This document shows positions 1 through 6,650 of a DNA stretch of 17,205 nt, one piece after another (within the stretch, counting starts at the first letter, position 1; every line of letters starts with the position of its first letter). A program made the translations under genes and the position numbers. The notes beneath the pieces are model-generated. The model was not told the origin of the DNA and made no database searches. It saw nothing but the letters and a program-made list of their open reading frames with translations. This DNA is from GCA-003244245 sp036279835 (GTDB taxonomy: Bacteria; Actinomycetota; Actinomycetes; Mycobacteriales; Pseudonocardiaceae). The stretch lies in the NCBI GenBank assembly GCA_036279835.1, contig DASUII010000230.1, positions 1 to 17,205 of the forward strand, written 5' to 3'.

Positions 1-194
1 GGGTCGAGTGTGGGCATCAGCTCCCGCAGCCGGGGCAGTGGCAGGTTGACCGCGCCGGGCAGGGTCCCGCCGGCGAACTCGCCGGGACCTCGGACGTCGA
101 CCACTTGCAGGTCGGGCATGGTGGCGATGCGCTGCGCGGCCGCGAAGGCTTGGTCGTCGCGGACGCACCCCAGATAGAACTGATCCACGATCAT
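1..194 (-). CDS. Rhodanese-domain protein, partial (C-terminus beyond window)
   Basis: The gene runs off the left edge; only about 64 N-terminal residues are visible. The start is the ATG at 194 with an AGGAG ribosome site six to seven bases upstream. Residues 30-55 carry the rhodanese CH2A-like signature VVDVRGPGEFAGGTLPGAV, so a sulfurtransferase fold that handles persulfide sulfur is likely; the catalytic Cys loop would lie outside the window. The first ten residues (MIVDQFYLGC) instead resemble the N-terminus of MBL-fold persulfide-dioxygenase-like proteins, so this may be a shortened fusion protein. An operator-like palindrome lies 24 bases upstream of the start, the same as in front of the neighbouring GntR gene, suggesting shared control. 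Rhodanese assignment is good; the exact role is inference. Confidence 0.75.
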   Translation of the reverse strand, partial: MIVDQFYLGCVRDDQAFAAAQRIATMPDLQVVDVRGPGEFAGGTLPGAVNLPLPRLRELMPTLD

Positions 195-217
195 GGGGGA
201 CTCCTGAGTCGCCGCGG

Positions 218-239
218 TTGTCCGGACAAACGGACTATA
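218..239 (-). promoter_or_regulatory. Promoter -10 and operator palindrome of the rhodanese gene
   Basis: On the minus strand a TATAGT hexamer (positions 239-234) is followed four bases later by the perfect 12-bp palindrome TTGTCCGGACAA (229-218). The palindrome would cover the transcription start and lies 24 bases before the rhodanese ATG. The same core occurs in front of gntR, so it is probably the operator of that repressor. The -35 is poor (a TTCGAA 17 bases upstream of the -10). Confidence 0.6.
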
Positions 240-340
240 CCCGGACCGCGCGCCGATTCGAAGAGCTCATTTCCAGCTCCGCCCACTCCGACCTAGCAGA
301 TCACATTCAACGAAGCGGACATGTCTGGTCGTGGCTCTGG

Positions 341-1159
341 CTACTGTGACGGGGGATCAACCGCGGTCGGGTGGCCGCGAGACGAGGTTGGGTCGCGGCT
401 GTCGGCCCGCAGGTTGTGACCGCGGGGGCCCCAGTCGGAAAGGACAGCGAACCGGTCACCGCGCACGGTGGCCGTCCGCCATTCGACCGGGTGACCGTGC
501 AGGCAACCGATGCGTTCGATGAACAGGCAGGCCACCGCACGGGGCACGGCCAGCAGGATTCGAATGGCCTTGTCCGGTATCACCGCGGTGATCCGTTCCT
601 GGCCGCCCGTGAGTCGCACCCCGCACCGGGTAGCGAGCTCGTCGTAGAGCCCGCTGCGGGTGAAGTCGGCGTCGAGCACCGGCGTGGCCAGGCCTGCGGG
701 CAACCAGATCCGATCGTGGGCCAGAGGCTCCTCATCCGCCCACCGCAGGCGCTCGAGGTAGACAAGCTCGGCGTCGTCGGGCAGCCCCAGCTTCCCGGCT
801 GCCTCCGGGTTGTGTTCGGTGCGCAGCGCGAGCACGTCGCTGCGCTGGCGCATGCCCCGTTGCTCGACCTCCTGGAACAGGCTGTACAGGCTGCCCAGTG
901 GCTGCTCGATGGGTTGCTGCGCGATCCAGGTGCCCCGGCCGCGGGCGGAGTCGAGCACCCCGGAATCACGTAGCCGGCGCAGCGCCTCCCGCACGGTGTG
1001 CCGGGAAACCGCGTACTGCTCGACCAGCTCCAGCTCGGTAGGGAAATGCTCGGCGAACGCCCCGGTCCCCAGCCGCCTGCGCAGATCCTCCTGCATCTGA
1101 GCCCACAGCGGCAGCGCACTGGTGCGATCTACCGGTTGAACCCAGTCGCGACTCGCCAT
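341..1159 (-). CDS. GntR family (HutC/UTRA type) transcriptional regulator
   Basis: A 272-aa one-component regulator. Residues about 18-82 form the GntR winged helix-turn-helix (TELELVEQYAVSRHTVREAL, then RRLRDSGVLDSARGRGTWI with the wing). Residues about 100-240 resemble the UTRA effector domain of the HutC subfamily (LERLRWADEEPLAHDRIWLP). The ATG at 1159 was chosen over the longer in-frame ORF because GAGGAG lies about eight bases upstream and the domain begins just after it. A TGTCCGGACA palindrome sits 28 bases upstream of this start and again before the downstream rhodanese gene, so autorepression plus control of the sulfur genes is likely. The effector cannot be told from sequence. The 30-residue tail after the UTRA domain is Pro/Ser/Arg-rich and likely disordered. 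Confidence 0.88.
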   Translation of the reverse strand: MASRDWVQPVDRTSALPLWAQMQEDLRRRLGTGAFAEHFPTELELVEQYAVSRHTVREALRRLRDSGVLDSARGRGTWIAQQPIEQPLGSLYSLFQEVEQRGMRQRSDVLALRTEHNPEAAGKLGLPDDAELVYLERLRWADEEPLAHDRIWLPAGLATPVLDADFTRSGLYDELATRCGVRLTGGQERITAVIPDKAIRILLAVPRAVACLFIERIGCLHGHPVEWRTATVRGDRFAVLSDWGPRGHNLRADSRDPTSSRGHPTAVDPPSQ

Positions 1160-1186
1160 CCGGGTGCTCCTCACCACAGCCTTTAG

Positions 1187-1202
1187 TGTCCGGACAACCA
1201 TA
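1187..1202 (-). promoter_or_regulatory. Operator palindrome and -10 of the gntR gene
   Basis: The 10-bp perfect palindrome TGTCCGGACA (1187-1196) directly follows a minus-strand TATGGT hexamer (1202-1197), placing a repressor site at the start of gntR transcription. The geometry copies the site at 218-239. A half-site TTGTCC at 1247-1252 lies in the leader of the plus-strand MBL gene, so divergent control of that gene is possible but weaker. Confidence 0.55.
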
Positions 1203-1293
1203 CTCCATGACGTGCCGCTGGATGCCGACTCGCCACCCATCCGCTCTTGTCCTAATGTACGTACTAGAAGACTCATCACGGGAGGCTGCGCAC

Positions 1294-2646
1294 ATGCACA
1301 TCATGACGATCGAAACGAAGTCGCTGGGTGACCGCAGTTACTTGGTTCACGATGGCGCCGTGGCGCTGGTCATTGATCCGCAGCGCGATATCGACCGGGT
1401 CGAACAAGCACTCGCCGAGGCCGGAGTGCGGTTGACTCATGTCGCTGAGACCCACATCCACAACGACTACGTCAGCGGCGGGCTGGAGCTCGCGCGCCGC
1501 CATGGCGCGGCTTACCTGGTCAACGCGGCCGACGAGGTCAGCTTTGAGCGTCACCCGGTGTCCGACGGTGACGAGTTCGCCGTAGGCGAGCTGACCGTCC
1601 GAGCGGTCGCCACCCCGGGACACACCGAGAATCACGTGGCCTACCTGGTCTCGCACGACGGGCAGCGGGCGGTGTTCTCCGGCGGGAACCTGCTGTTCGG
1701 CTCGGTCGGCCGCACCGACCTGGTAGACCCCGCCATCACCACGGAGCTGACCCACGCGCAGTACCACTCCGCGCGCTCGCTGGCGAGTGCGGCCGGTGAC
1801 GAGGCGACCCTGCACCCCACCCACGGTTTCGGCAGCTTCTGCTCGTCAGGCCCCGCGACCGGGCAGGATACCTCGACGATCGGCGAACAACGCGAGCTCA
1901 ACCACGCATTGACCGACCCCGACGAGCAGCACTTCGTCAAGGAGCTTCTCGCCGGGCTGACCGGCTACCCGTCCTACTACGCGCACATGGGTGCGCTCAA
2001 CCGCAAGGGCGTCGACCCGGTCGACCTCACCGTGCCCGCCCCGGTCGACCCGGCCGAGCTACGATGCCGGATCCAGGAGGGAAGGTGGGTGGTTGACCTG
2101 CGCAACCGCGTCGCGTTCGCCGGGGGGCACCTCGCCGGCACGCTGAGCTTCGAGCACGGGCCAATGTTCACCACCTTCCTCGGCTGGACCCTGCCCTGGG
2201 GTGACCCGATCACACTGGTCGGCTCCCAGGAGCAGGTGACTGCGGCGGTCCGTGACCTATCCAGAATCGGCATCGACCACCCAGACGTCGCGATCGGCCC
2301 AGACGTCGCGGCCCTCGGTGACGGGCTACCGATGGTGTCCTACCCCGTCGTGGGATGGCCCGACGTGGTCACCGCCCAACAGGCCAACGAGCTGGACGTG
2401 GTGCTCGACACCCGCCGCGACGACGAATGGGCCAGCGGCCACATCGAGGGCGCCGTGCACATTCCCCTACACGAGCTGCGCGAGCGCCTCGACGAAGTCC
2501 CACCCGGCCGGGTATGGGTGCACTGCGGGTCCGGATACCGAGCCTCCATCGCGGCCAGCATCCTGCACCGCGCCGACCGTGATGTCATGCACATCAACCA
2601 GGAGTACGCCGCGGCGGAAAAATCCGGCCTGACCACCGTCGACTGA
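1294..2646 (+). CDS. MBL-fold metallohydrolase fused to tandem rhodanese domains
   Basis: A 450-aa protein of the persulfide-dioxygenase-like MBL group with two C-terminal rhodanese domains; such proteins act on glutathione- or mycothiol-type persulfides in sulfide detoxification. The MBL part (residues 5-235) has THIHNDYVSGG at 53-63, TPGHT near 110, VGRTDL near 138-143 and HPTHGFGSF at 174-182. The first rhodanese domain (about 263-345) lacks a catalytic Cys; the second (about 366-447) has the loop HCGSGYRAS with Cys411. The usual last His of HxHxDH is Tyr59, and the metal-bridging Asp found in FTGDxL is Gly131. The ATG at 1294 was chosen for GGGAGG eight bases upstream; the longer in-frame extension has no ribosome site and overlaps the gntR promoter. 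It is divergent to gntR, suggesting a sulfur-stress cluster. Substrate is inference. Confidence 0.88.
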   Translation: MHIMTIETKSLGDRSYLVHDGAVALVIDPQRDIDRVEQALAEAGVRLTHVAETHIHNDYVSGGLELARRHGAAYLVNAADEVSFERHPVSDGDEFAVGELTVRAVATPGHTENHVAYLVSHDGQRAVFSGGNLLFGSVGRTDLVDPAITTELTHAQYHSARSLASAAGDEATLHPTHGFGSFCSSGPATGQDTSTIGEQRELNHALTDPDEQHFVKELLAGLTGYPSYYAHMGALNRKGVDPVDLTVPAPVDPAELRCRIQEGRWVVDLRNRVAFAGGHLAGTLSFEHGPMFTTFLGWTLPWGDPITLVGSQEQVTAAVRDLSRIGIDHPDVAIGPDVAALGDGLPMVSYPVVGWPDVVTAQQANELDVVLDTRRDDEWASGHIEGAVHIPLHELRERLDEVPPGRVWVHCGSGYRASIAASILHRADRDVMHINQEYAAAEKSGLTTVD

Positions 2647-2661
2647 GCAGCCCGATCCGTT

Positions 2662-2703
2662 GATCCAGCTCCACCTCACAACCGCAGGAGGCCGAGCTGG
2701 ATC
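2662..2703. terminator. Long stem-loop after the MBL gene, probable terminator
   Basis: GATCCAGCTC (2662-2671) pairs perfectly with GAGCTGGATC (2694-2703), and inside it CCTC (2674-2677) pairs with GAGG (2688-2691). It starts 15 bases after the MBL stop. No T-tract follows, as is common for actinobacterial hairpin terminators. It also lies 35 bases before the chrB-like start, so it could instead act as a leader structure. Confidence 0.5.
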
Positions 2704-2737
2704 TGCCCAGGTTTCCCACCACCCAGGCAGCCATTCT

Positions 2738-3265
2738 ATGGCCACACTGAGCAATGTAATTCGCGGCGTGACCGAGAATGCGGCTGGCAGGTGGGTTGTG
2801 CTGGTGGTGCGGGTACCGGCCGTACCCTCGCGGCATCGGGTGGCGGTGTGGCGGGAGCTGCGCCGCATTGGTGCATTGTCGTTGGGGCAGGGCAGCTGGG
2901 CGATGCCGGATGTGCCGGCCGTCGCTGAGGGCATCACGCGGGTGATCGAGTTGGCTGAGCGGGACGAGGGTGAGGTCGTGGTGTTGAAGGCGACCGGCCA
3001 GGAGATCGGCAAGGGCAAGTTCATCCTGGCCGAGTTGGAAGAAGAAGAGTACAGCTTGGAGCGGCTGCGCCGCTGACACCGGGAACTCAAGGCCCGCGAC
3101 GTGTTCGGAGCCCCCGCCGCCACCGAAGCTGACCAGCAACTCAAGCACTGCACTGAGCGGCTGGAGGACTACACCGAGCGGGTCTTCACCGCCCTGCGGC
3201 CGGAGTTGACCAGCGCACCAGCAGCAGCCGACCAGCAGGCGGAGGCCGAGTCGGTATCGGGATGA
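2738..3265 (+). pseudogene. ChrB N-domain protein interrupted by in-frame TGA
   Basis: Residues 12-40 after the ATG at 2738 (VVLVVRVPAVPSRHRVAVW, then RRIGALSLGQGSWAMP) match the ChrB N-terminal domain, known from chromate-resistance regulators and widespread stand-alone actinobacterial proteins. The reading frame stops at TGA 3074-3076 right after SLERLRR, but the same frame stays open to 3265 and continues with family-like sequence HRELKARDVFGAP and a helical tail (LEDYTERVF). The stop therefore sits where the family has Trp (TGG to TGA). The restored protein would be 175 aa; the truncated product is 112 aa and loses a C-terminal helix. No chrA chromate transporter is in the window, so a chromate role is uncertain. 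A product of the shortened ORF could still be made. The upstream ribosome site is weak. Confidence 0.72.
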
Positions 3266-3355
3266 CCCGGTGACCCGGCCCGGCTTCCCTGATCGGACCC
3301 GACCGTATGTGCCCGCCCCATCCGGAATCGGCTGTACCCGGCCTGGCAAGGTGGT

Positions 3356-3424
3356 TCAGGGGAGCAGCTCGTCCTCACCGATCATCCGCCTGAGGTAGCC
3401 GGAGATGGTGGCCGGGATGCGGGC
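3356..3424 (-). pseudogene. C-terminal fragment of an unidentified protein
   Basis: On the minus strand the codons before the TGA at 3358-3356 read RIPATISGYLRRMIGEDELL, with GC-rich third positions and a plausible amphipathic helix. Upstream the frame closes with a stop near 3440, where sequence of a different gene (DUF2892, plus strand) begins. I see no start codon for it, so it looks like the last 22-23 residues of a gene whose front was removed at a rearrangement junction near 3425. I do not recognise the family. It is short, so chance cannot be excluded. Confidence 0.35.
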
Positions 3425-3618
3425 GGCTGCTGCGCATCATCGCGGGCCTCGCGCTCATCCTCATCGGACTGGCGGTGATCGGCGGGCCGCTGGGCGTGGT
3501 CATGGCGATCGTTGGTGTGGTGCCGCTGACCGCCGGGATCTTCAACTTCTGCATCCTGGGACCGCTCTTCCGCGTCGACCTGTGGGGGCGGCCAAAGTAT
3601 GCAGCGAAGCCAGCCTGA
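3424..3618 (+). pseudogene. DUF2892 (YgaP-like) membrane protein, 5'-truncated
   Basis: The frame from 3424 reads RLLRIIAGLALILIG, a second helix of Gly/Val/Leu, then AGIFNFCILGPLFRVDLWG and ends at TGA 3616-3618. This is the two-helix DUF2892 domain, the same as the membrane part of E. coli YgaP, often found beside rhodanese and MBL sulfur genes, which fits the block to the left. The usual N-terminal 10-15 residues with the ATG are absent: in frame upstream there is only unrelated sequence back to a TGA at 3391 and no ATG, GTG or TTG. The nearby ATGs at 3405 and 3417 are in another frame. I read it as a fragment left by a deletion; a frameshift or CTG start is the alternative. Confidence 0.6.
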
Positions 3619-3665
3619 CCGCTCGGATGTCACTCCCGATTCGCCATAGCGAGAGGAGCAAAAGG

Positions 3666-4214
3666 ATGACGACACCCGACGCTGCCGCCAACCCCACCAC
3701 GACCAGTGCTGACCGCACGACCGCACGCCTGCTCGTCGCAGGGCAATTCGTGCTCTTGGCATTACTGGTGGTCTTGCCCCGCCGCACCGACTGGCCCGTG
3801 CCCCCGGCGGTGCGAGTCGGTGCTGACCTCGTCAGCCTCTCCGGTCTCGCACTCGCCGGAGCCGCCGCCGGCACGCTGGGACGAGGCCTCACCCCCATGC
3901 CGCTACCCAATCAGCATGCCCGCCTGCGGACTCGCGGTCTCTACCGCCACGTCCGGCATCCCATCTACAGCGCTCTGCTGCTCTTCAGCGCCGCTCACAC
4001 CGCAGGATCGGGCAGTATTCCTCAGGTGGGGATCCTGGCTCTGCTCACCGGCCTACTCAGCGGCAAAGCCCGGTGGGAGGAGGCCCGACTGCGGGCCGAG
4101 TTCCCCGACTACACGGAATACGCCATCGCCACCCCGAGATTCGTCCCACGCCTCCGGCTCAGAGCGCGGCGCGTGAGCCGACACAACCAACCCCTGGACG
4201 GAGCGGATGGTTAA
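3666..4214 (+). CDS. Isoprenylcysteine carboxyl methyltransferase-like membrane protein
   Basis: A 182-aa integral membrane protein with about four hydrophobic segments (residues near 24-40, 48-75, 100-118 and 120-135). The C-terminal half has the ICMT/phospholipid-methyltransferase pattern: RTRGLYRHVRHPIYSALLL near residues 91-109 and, after the last helix, E-A-R-L-R-x-E-F-P-x-Y-x-x-Y near 140-155, which in the family binds S-adenosylmethionine. The start ATG has GAGAGGAG seven to eight bases upstream. The last bases overlap the next gene (ATG at 4207), so translation of the two is probably coupled. Bacterial members methylate varied lipid or isoprenoid-like acceptors, so the substrate is open; pairing with a desaturase-like flavoenzyme suggests a lipid or isoprenoid modification step, which is inference. 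Confidence 0.8.
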   Translation: MTTPDAAANPTTTSADRTTARLLVAGQFVLLALLVVLPRRTDWPVPPAVRVGADLVSLSGLALAGAAAGTLGRGLTPMPLPNQHARLRTRGLYRHVRHPIYSALLLFSAAHTAGSGSIPQVGILALLTGLLSGKARWEEARLRAEFPDYTEYAIATPRFVPRLRLRARRVSRHNQPLDGADG

Positions 4215-5763
4215 TCATGTCGTGGTTGGTGGTGGGCACAACGGTTTGGTCACAGCCTGTTACCTGGCCCGCGCGGGTCTGAAGGTGCTGGTCCTGGAGC
4301 AGTCGGCCAAGCTGGGTGGGGGCTCGCGCACTGAGGAGCTGGTGCCGGGTTACCGGTTCAACACGCACTCGGCGGCGCACAACATCATCAACGCCACCGG
4401 CATCGTCGAGGAGCTCGAGCTGCGCGCGGTCGGGTTGGACTACCGGGAGATGGACCCGTTTTCCATCGCGGTCCACCGGGATGGCGCGATCGTGCGGTTT
4501 CACCGCAGCGTGGAGCAGACCGTCGAATCGATCCGCGAGGTCGCCCCAGTCGACGCGGACCGGTATCGGGCCTGGATGGCGGACTCCATGCCGATCATCA
4601 CCGCGATGCGCGCGGGGCTCGAGGCTGGGGCGGGCGCCCGCCAGTGGCGTCGGCTGCCCGCCAGGGCGTGGGCTGCTGGGCAGGCGCTGGCCCGCAACGG
4701 CGGTCCGTTGGGGCTGGTGCAGCTGCTGCTGTCGCCCTACGGGCAGGTGTTGCGGCAGCGCCTGACCAGCGACCAGGTCCGCGCCCCCATCTCGGCATTC
4801 GCCGCGCACGCGTCGGCGTCGCCCACCGCGCCGGGCAGCGCGATCTACGGGTTGTGGCAGGCCTTCTACCACCAGGTCGGGCAGTGGCACGCCGTGGGCG
4901 GTTCACAGGGACTGATCGACGCGCTGGCCCGCCGGTTGGAGTCTTACGGCGGTCAGTGGCGCACGGATGCGGCGGTGGTCCGAGTCACCCGCGACCGGCA
5001 GCGGGTTACCGGAGTGGAGCTGGAATCCGGCGAGCACATCTCCAGCTCCTGCGTGGTGACCGCGATCGATCCGCAGACCGCGCTGCTGGAGCTGCTCGAC
5101 CCGCCGCTGTCCGGGGTCCGCGGGGCGGAGCTGCGGGCCACCCACCGCAGCAACGCCGTGCAGATGCTGGTGCTGCTGGCCACGACGGCCCTGCCCGCCT
5201 ACGCTCATGGACGCCCCGGCGACTGGAACGGGTTGCAGTCCTACGTCGACACTCTCGACTCGCTGGCCGATGGGTTCGCGCAAGCCGAGGCCCGACGACT
5301 GCCTGATGACCCGATACCGACCTACGCCTTCACCCCCAGCGCGCTGGATGACTCCCTCGCGCCGCCTGACCACCACACCGTCTACCTCGCGTGCCCGACG
5401 GCGCCGTTTCGGGTGCTTGGTGGCTGGGACGCGGCCAAGGAGGAGTTCACCGAGCGGATGATCGACACCGTGGAGGCGCGAGCCCCGGGCTTTCGCTCCA
5501 CCATCGTAGGGCGAACCATCCGCACGCCCCACGACATGGCCGACGAACTCCGCTGGCCAGGGGCACACCCGATGTCGCTGGACATCAGCCTCGACCAACT
5601 GGGCTGGATGCGCCCTACCCGCGCGCTGTCGGGACACCACACGCCGGTACCCGGCTTGTTCATCACCGGGGCTGGCACCGCACCCGTCGGCGGCATCGCC
5701 GGTTCCCCCGGCCGCGCCGCCGCCAAGGCGGTCCTGACCTGGCACCGCCGCAGCGGCCGGTGA
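4207..5763 (+). CDS. FAD-dependent oxidoreductase, phytoene desaturase/PYROXD2-like
   Basis: A 518-aa flavoprotein. The dinucleotide-binding fold opens at once with VVVGGGHNGLVTACYLA (residues 5-21), and the acidic residue E31 in LVLEQ would bind the ribose of FAD; GGGSRTEEL follows. The C-terminal FAD motif is PVPGLFITGAGTAPVGG around residues 480-500 with GSPGRAAAKAV after it. This layout is that of the CrtI-like and PYROXD2-like amine-oxidase superfamily, at the usual length. The ATG at 4207 overlaps the preceding methyltransferase gene by eight bases and has GGAG about five bases upstream. No other carotenoid genes are in the window, so a carotenoid role cannot be claimed. An integrase remnant begins three bases after the stop, so this gene lies directly at an island edge. 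Confidence 0.85.
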   Translation: MVNHVVVGGGHNGLVTACYLARAGLKVLVLEQSAKLGGGSRTEELVPGYRFNTHSAAHNIINATGIVEELELRAVGLDYREMDPFSIAVHRDGAIVRFHRSVEQTVESIREVAPVDADRYRAWMADSMPIITAMRAGLEAGAGARQWRRLPARAWAAGQALARNGGPLGLVQLLLSPYGQVLRQRLTSDQVRAPISAFAAHASASPTAPGSAIYGLWQAFYHQVGQWHAVGGSQGLIDALARRLESYGGQWRTDAAVVRVTRDRQRVTGVELESGEHISSSCVVTAIDPQTALLELLDPPLSGVRGAELRATHRSNAVQMLVLLATTALPAYAHGRPGDWNGLQSYVDTLDSLADGFAQAEARRLPDDPIPTYAFTPSALDDSLAPPDHHTVYLACPTAPFRVLGGWDAAKEEFTERMIDTVEARAPGFRSTIVGRTIRTPHDMADELRWPGAHPMSLDISLDQLGWMRPTRALSGHHTPVPGLFITGAGTAPVGGIAGSPGRAAAKAVLTWHRRSGR

Positions 5764-5766
5764 CTG

Positions 5767-6454
5767 CAGCACTGGCTGGCCACCTGCCTTCGGCCTCGGC
5801 CCGCCACACTACGTTGCTACCACCAGCACATCGACCAGCACCTCTGCGTTTCCCCTCGGTGGGATCTTGCTGCGCGAGCTGTACCCCGATGACGTGCAGA
5901 GCACCTTCGCGATCCTGGCCCGCACCCCCACCCGCTACGGTCGGGCCCGCGCCGCCGCCACTCTTCATCGCATCCGCGCCACCCTGCGAGTAGCACACCA
6001 CGCCGCGATGCCACGCGGCCTAATCGACACCAACCCAGCCCGCTACCTAGAGCTGCCCCCAGCGTTACCGCCCAAGGCAGTGGTATAAACCCAGGCACGA
6101 GTGGCGCACTGGGCGCCACCGGCGACCACCCCACGATCGCGGTCTGGACCGCCCAGCCAGACCGCACAGCTCCTCCACCACAACCGCCTCTACCCGCGCA
6201 ACGACCTCAAAACCGTGCAGACGATGCTCGGCCACTCCAGCATCGTGCTGACCGCCGACACCTACACCAGCGTGCTGCCCGACCTCGCCCACCACGCCGC
6301 CGAGGCCACCGCGCGGCTGATCCTCACCTCCGCCGGCACCATCTCCCGGACCATCCGCAATGGCAACCACAACAGTTCTCATCAACGCCAGACGAAACGA
6401 CCGCTACCCCTCACCATTCCGTCACAGCGATCAACACCGTTATCTCGCCGCTGA
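5767..6454 (+). pseudogene. Tyrosine-type integrase remnant, frameshifted with core deletion
   Basis: Three reading-frame pieces together match a phage/ICE tyrosine recombinase. 5767-5841 encodes an arm/SAM-like N-terminus (WLATCLRPRPATLRCY). A frame change leads to 5855-6085, with LGGILLRELYPDDVQ and the core-binding region ending NPARYLELPPALPPKAVV, then a TAA at 6086 where the family has Trp. After that, in the same frame ARVAHW, in another frame ATGDHPTIAVWTAQ, then back to QTAQLLHH. At about 6200 the sequence jumps straight to NDLKTVQTMLGHSSIVLTA, the box II region with the catalytic His and the Tyr of ADTYTSVLP. The whole middle with the catalytic Arg and Lys is missing. It cannot encode an active recombinase. 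It begins three bases after the oxidoreductase stop. Confidence 0.85.
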
Positions 6455-6521
6455 CCGTTCGCCCGCAGATTCGAGCGAGTAGAAGCACGAGAAACGGCGG
6501 TGGGCCGACCAGCCCGGATCG

Positions 6522-6535
6522 ACATCACGTGATGT
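6522..6535. repeat. 14-bp perfect palindrome
   Basis: ACATCACGTGATGT is a perfect inverted repeat in the non-coding stretch between the integrase remnant and the tRNA fragment. It could be a dimeric regulator or recombination accessory site; no gene start lies close by to decide. The rest of 6455-6650 shows no coding signal. Confidence 0.5.
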
Positions 6536-6650
6536 GAGCGTTGGCAACTGGGTGTCATGGCCCCACGTCGGCCCCACACAAGATCACCTGAACTAGGTAA
6601 AGATCCACTGCGGTGGCTAAAGTCGCAGTTCAACACCTACGTTGATGTTG

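Noticed and set aside
371..973. Plus-strand ORF (200 aa) opposite the GntR gene
   Set aside because: Antisense shadow; the minus strand shows clear HTH and UTRA signatures.
3074..3076. TGA as a selenocysteine codon, and TAG at 8467-8469 as pyrrolysine
   Set aside because: Neither family is known for such residues, no SECIS-like hairpin was noticed after the TGA, and the family residue at the TGA appears to be Trp. Nonsense mutation is simpler.
3405..3665. N-terminal extension of the methyltransferase ORF back to 3405
   Set aside because: The ribosome site and family start are at 3666; the extension is the out-of-frame reading of the DUF2892 fragment.
4903..5772. Long minus-strand ORF (289 aa) opposite the FAD oxidoreductase
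   Set aside because: It mirrors a well-supported flavoprotein frame; its product is Arg/Gly-rich with no motif, typical of antisense frames in high-GC DNA. The same holds for 4159-4890 minus and 12796-13326 minus.
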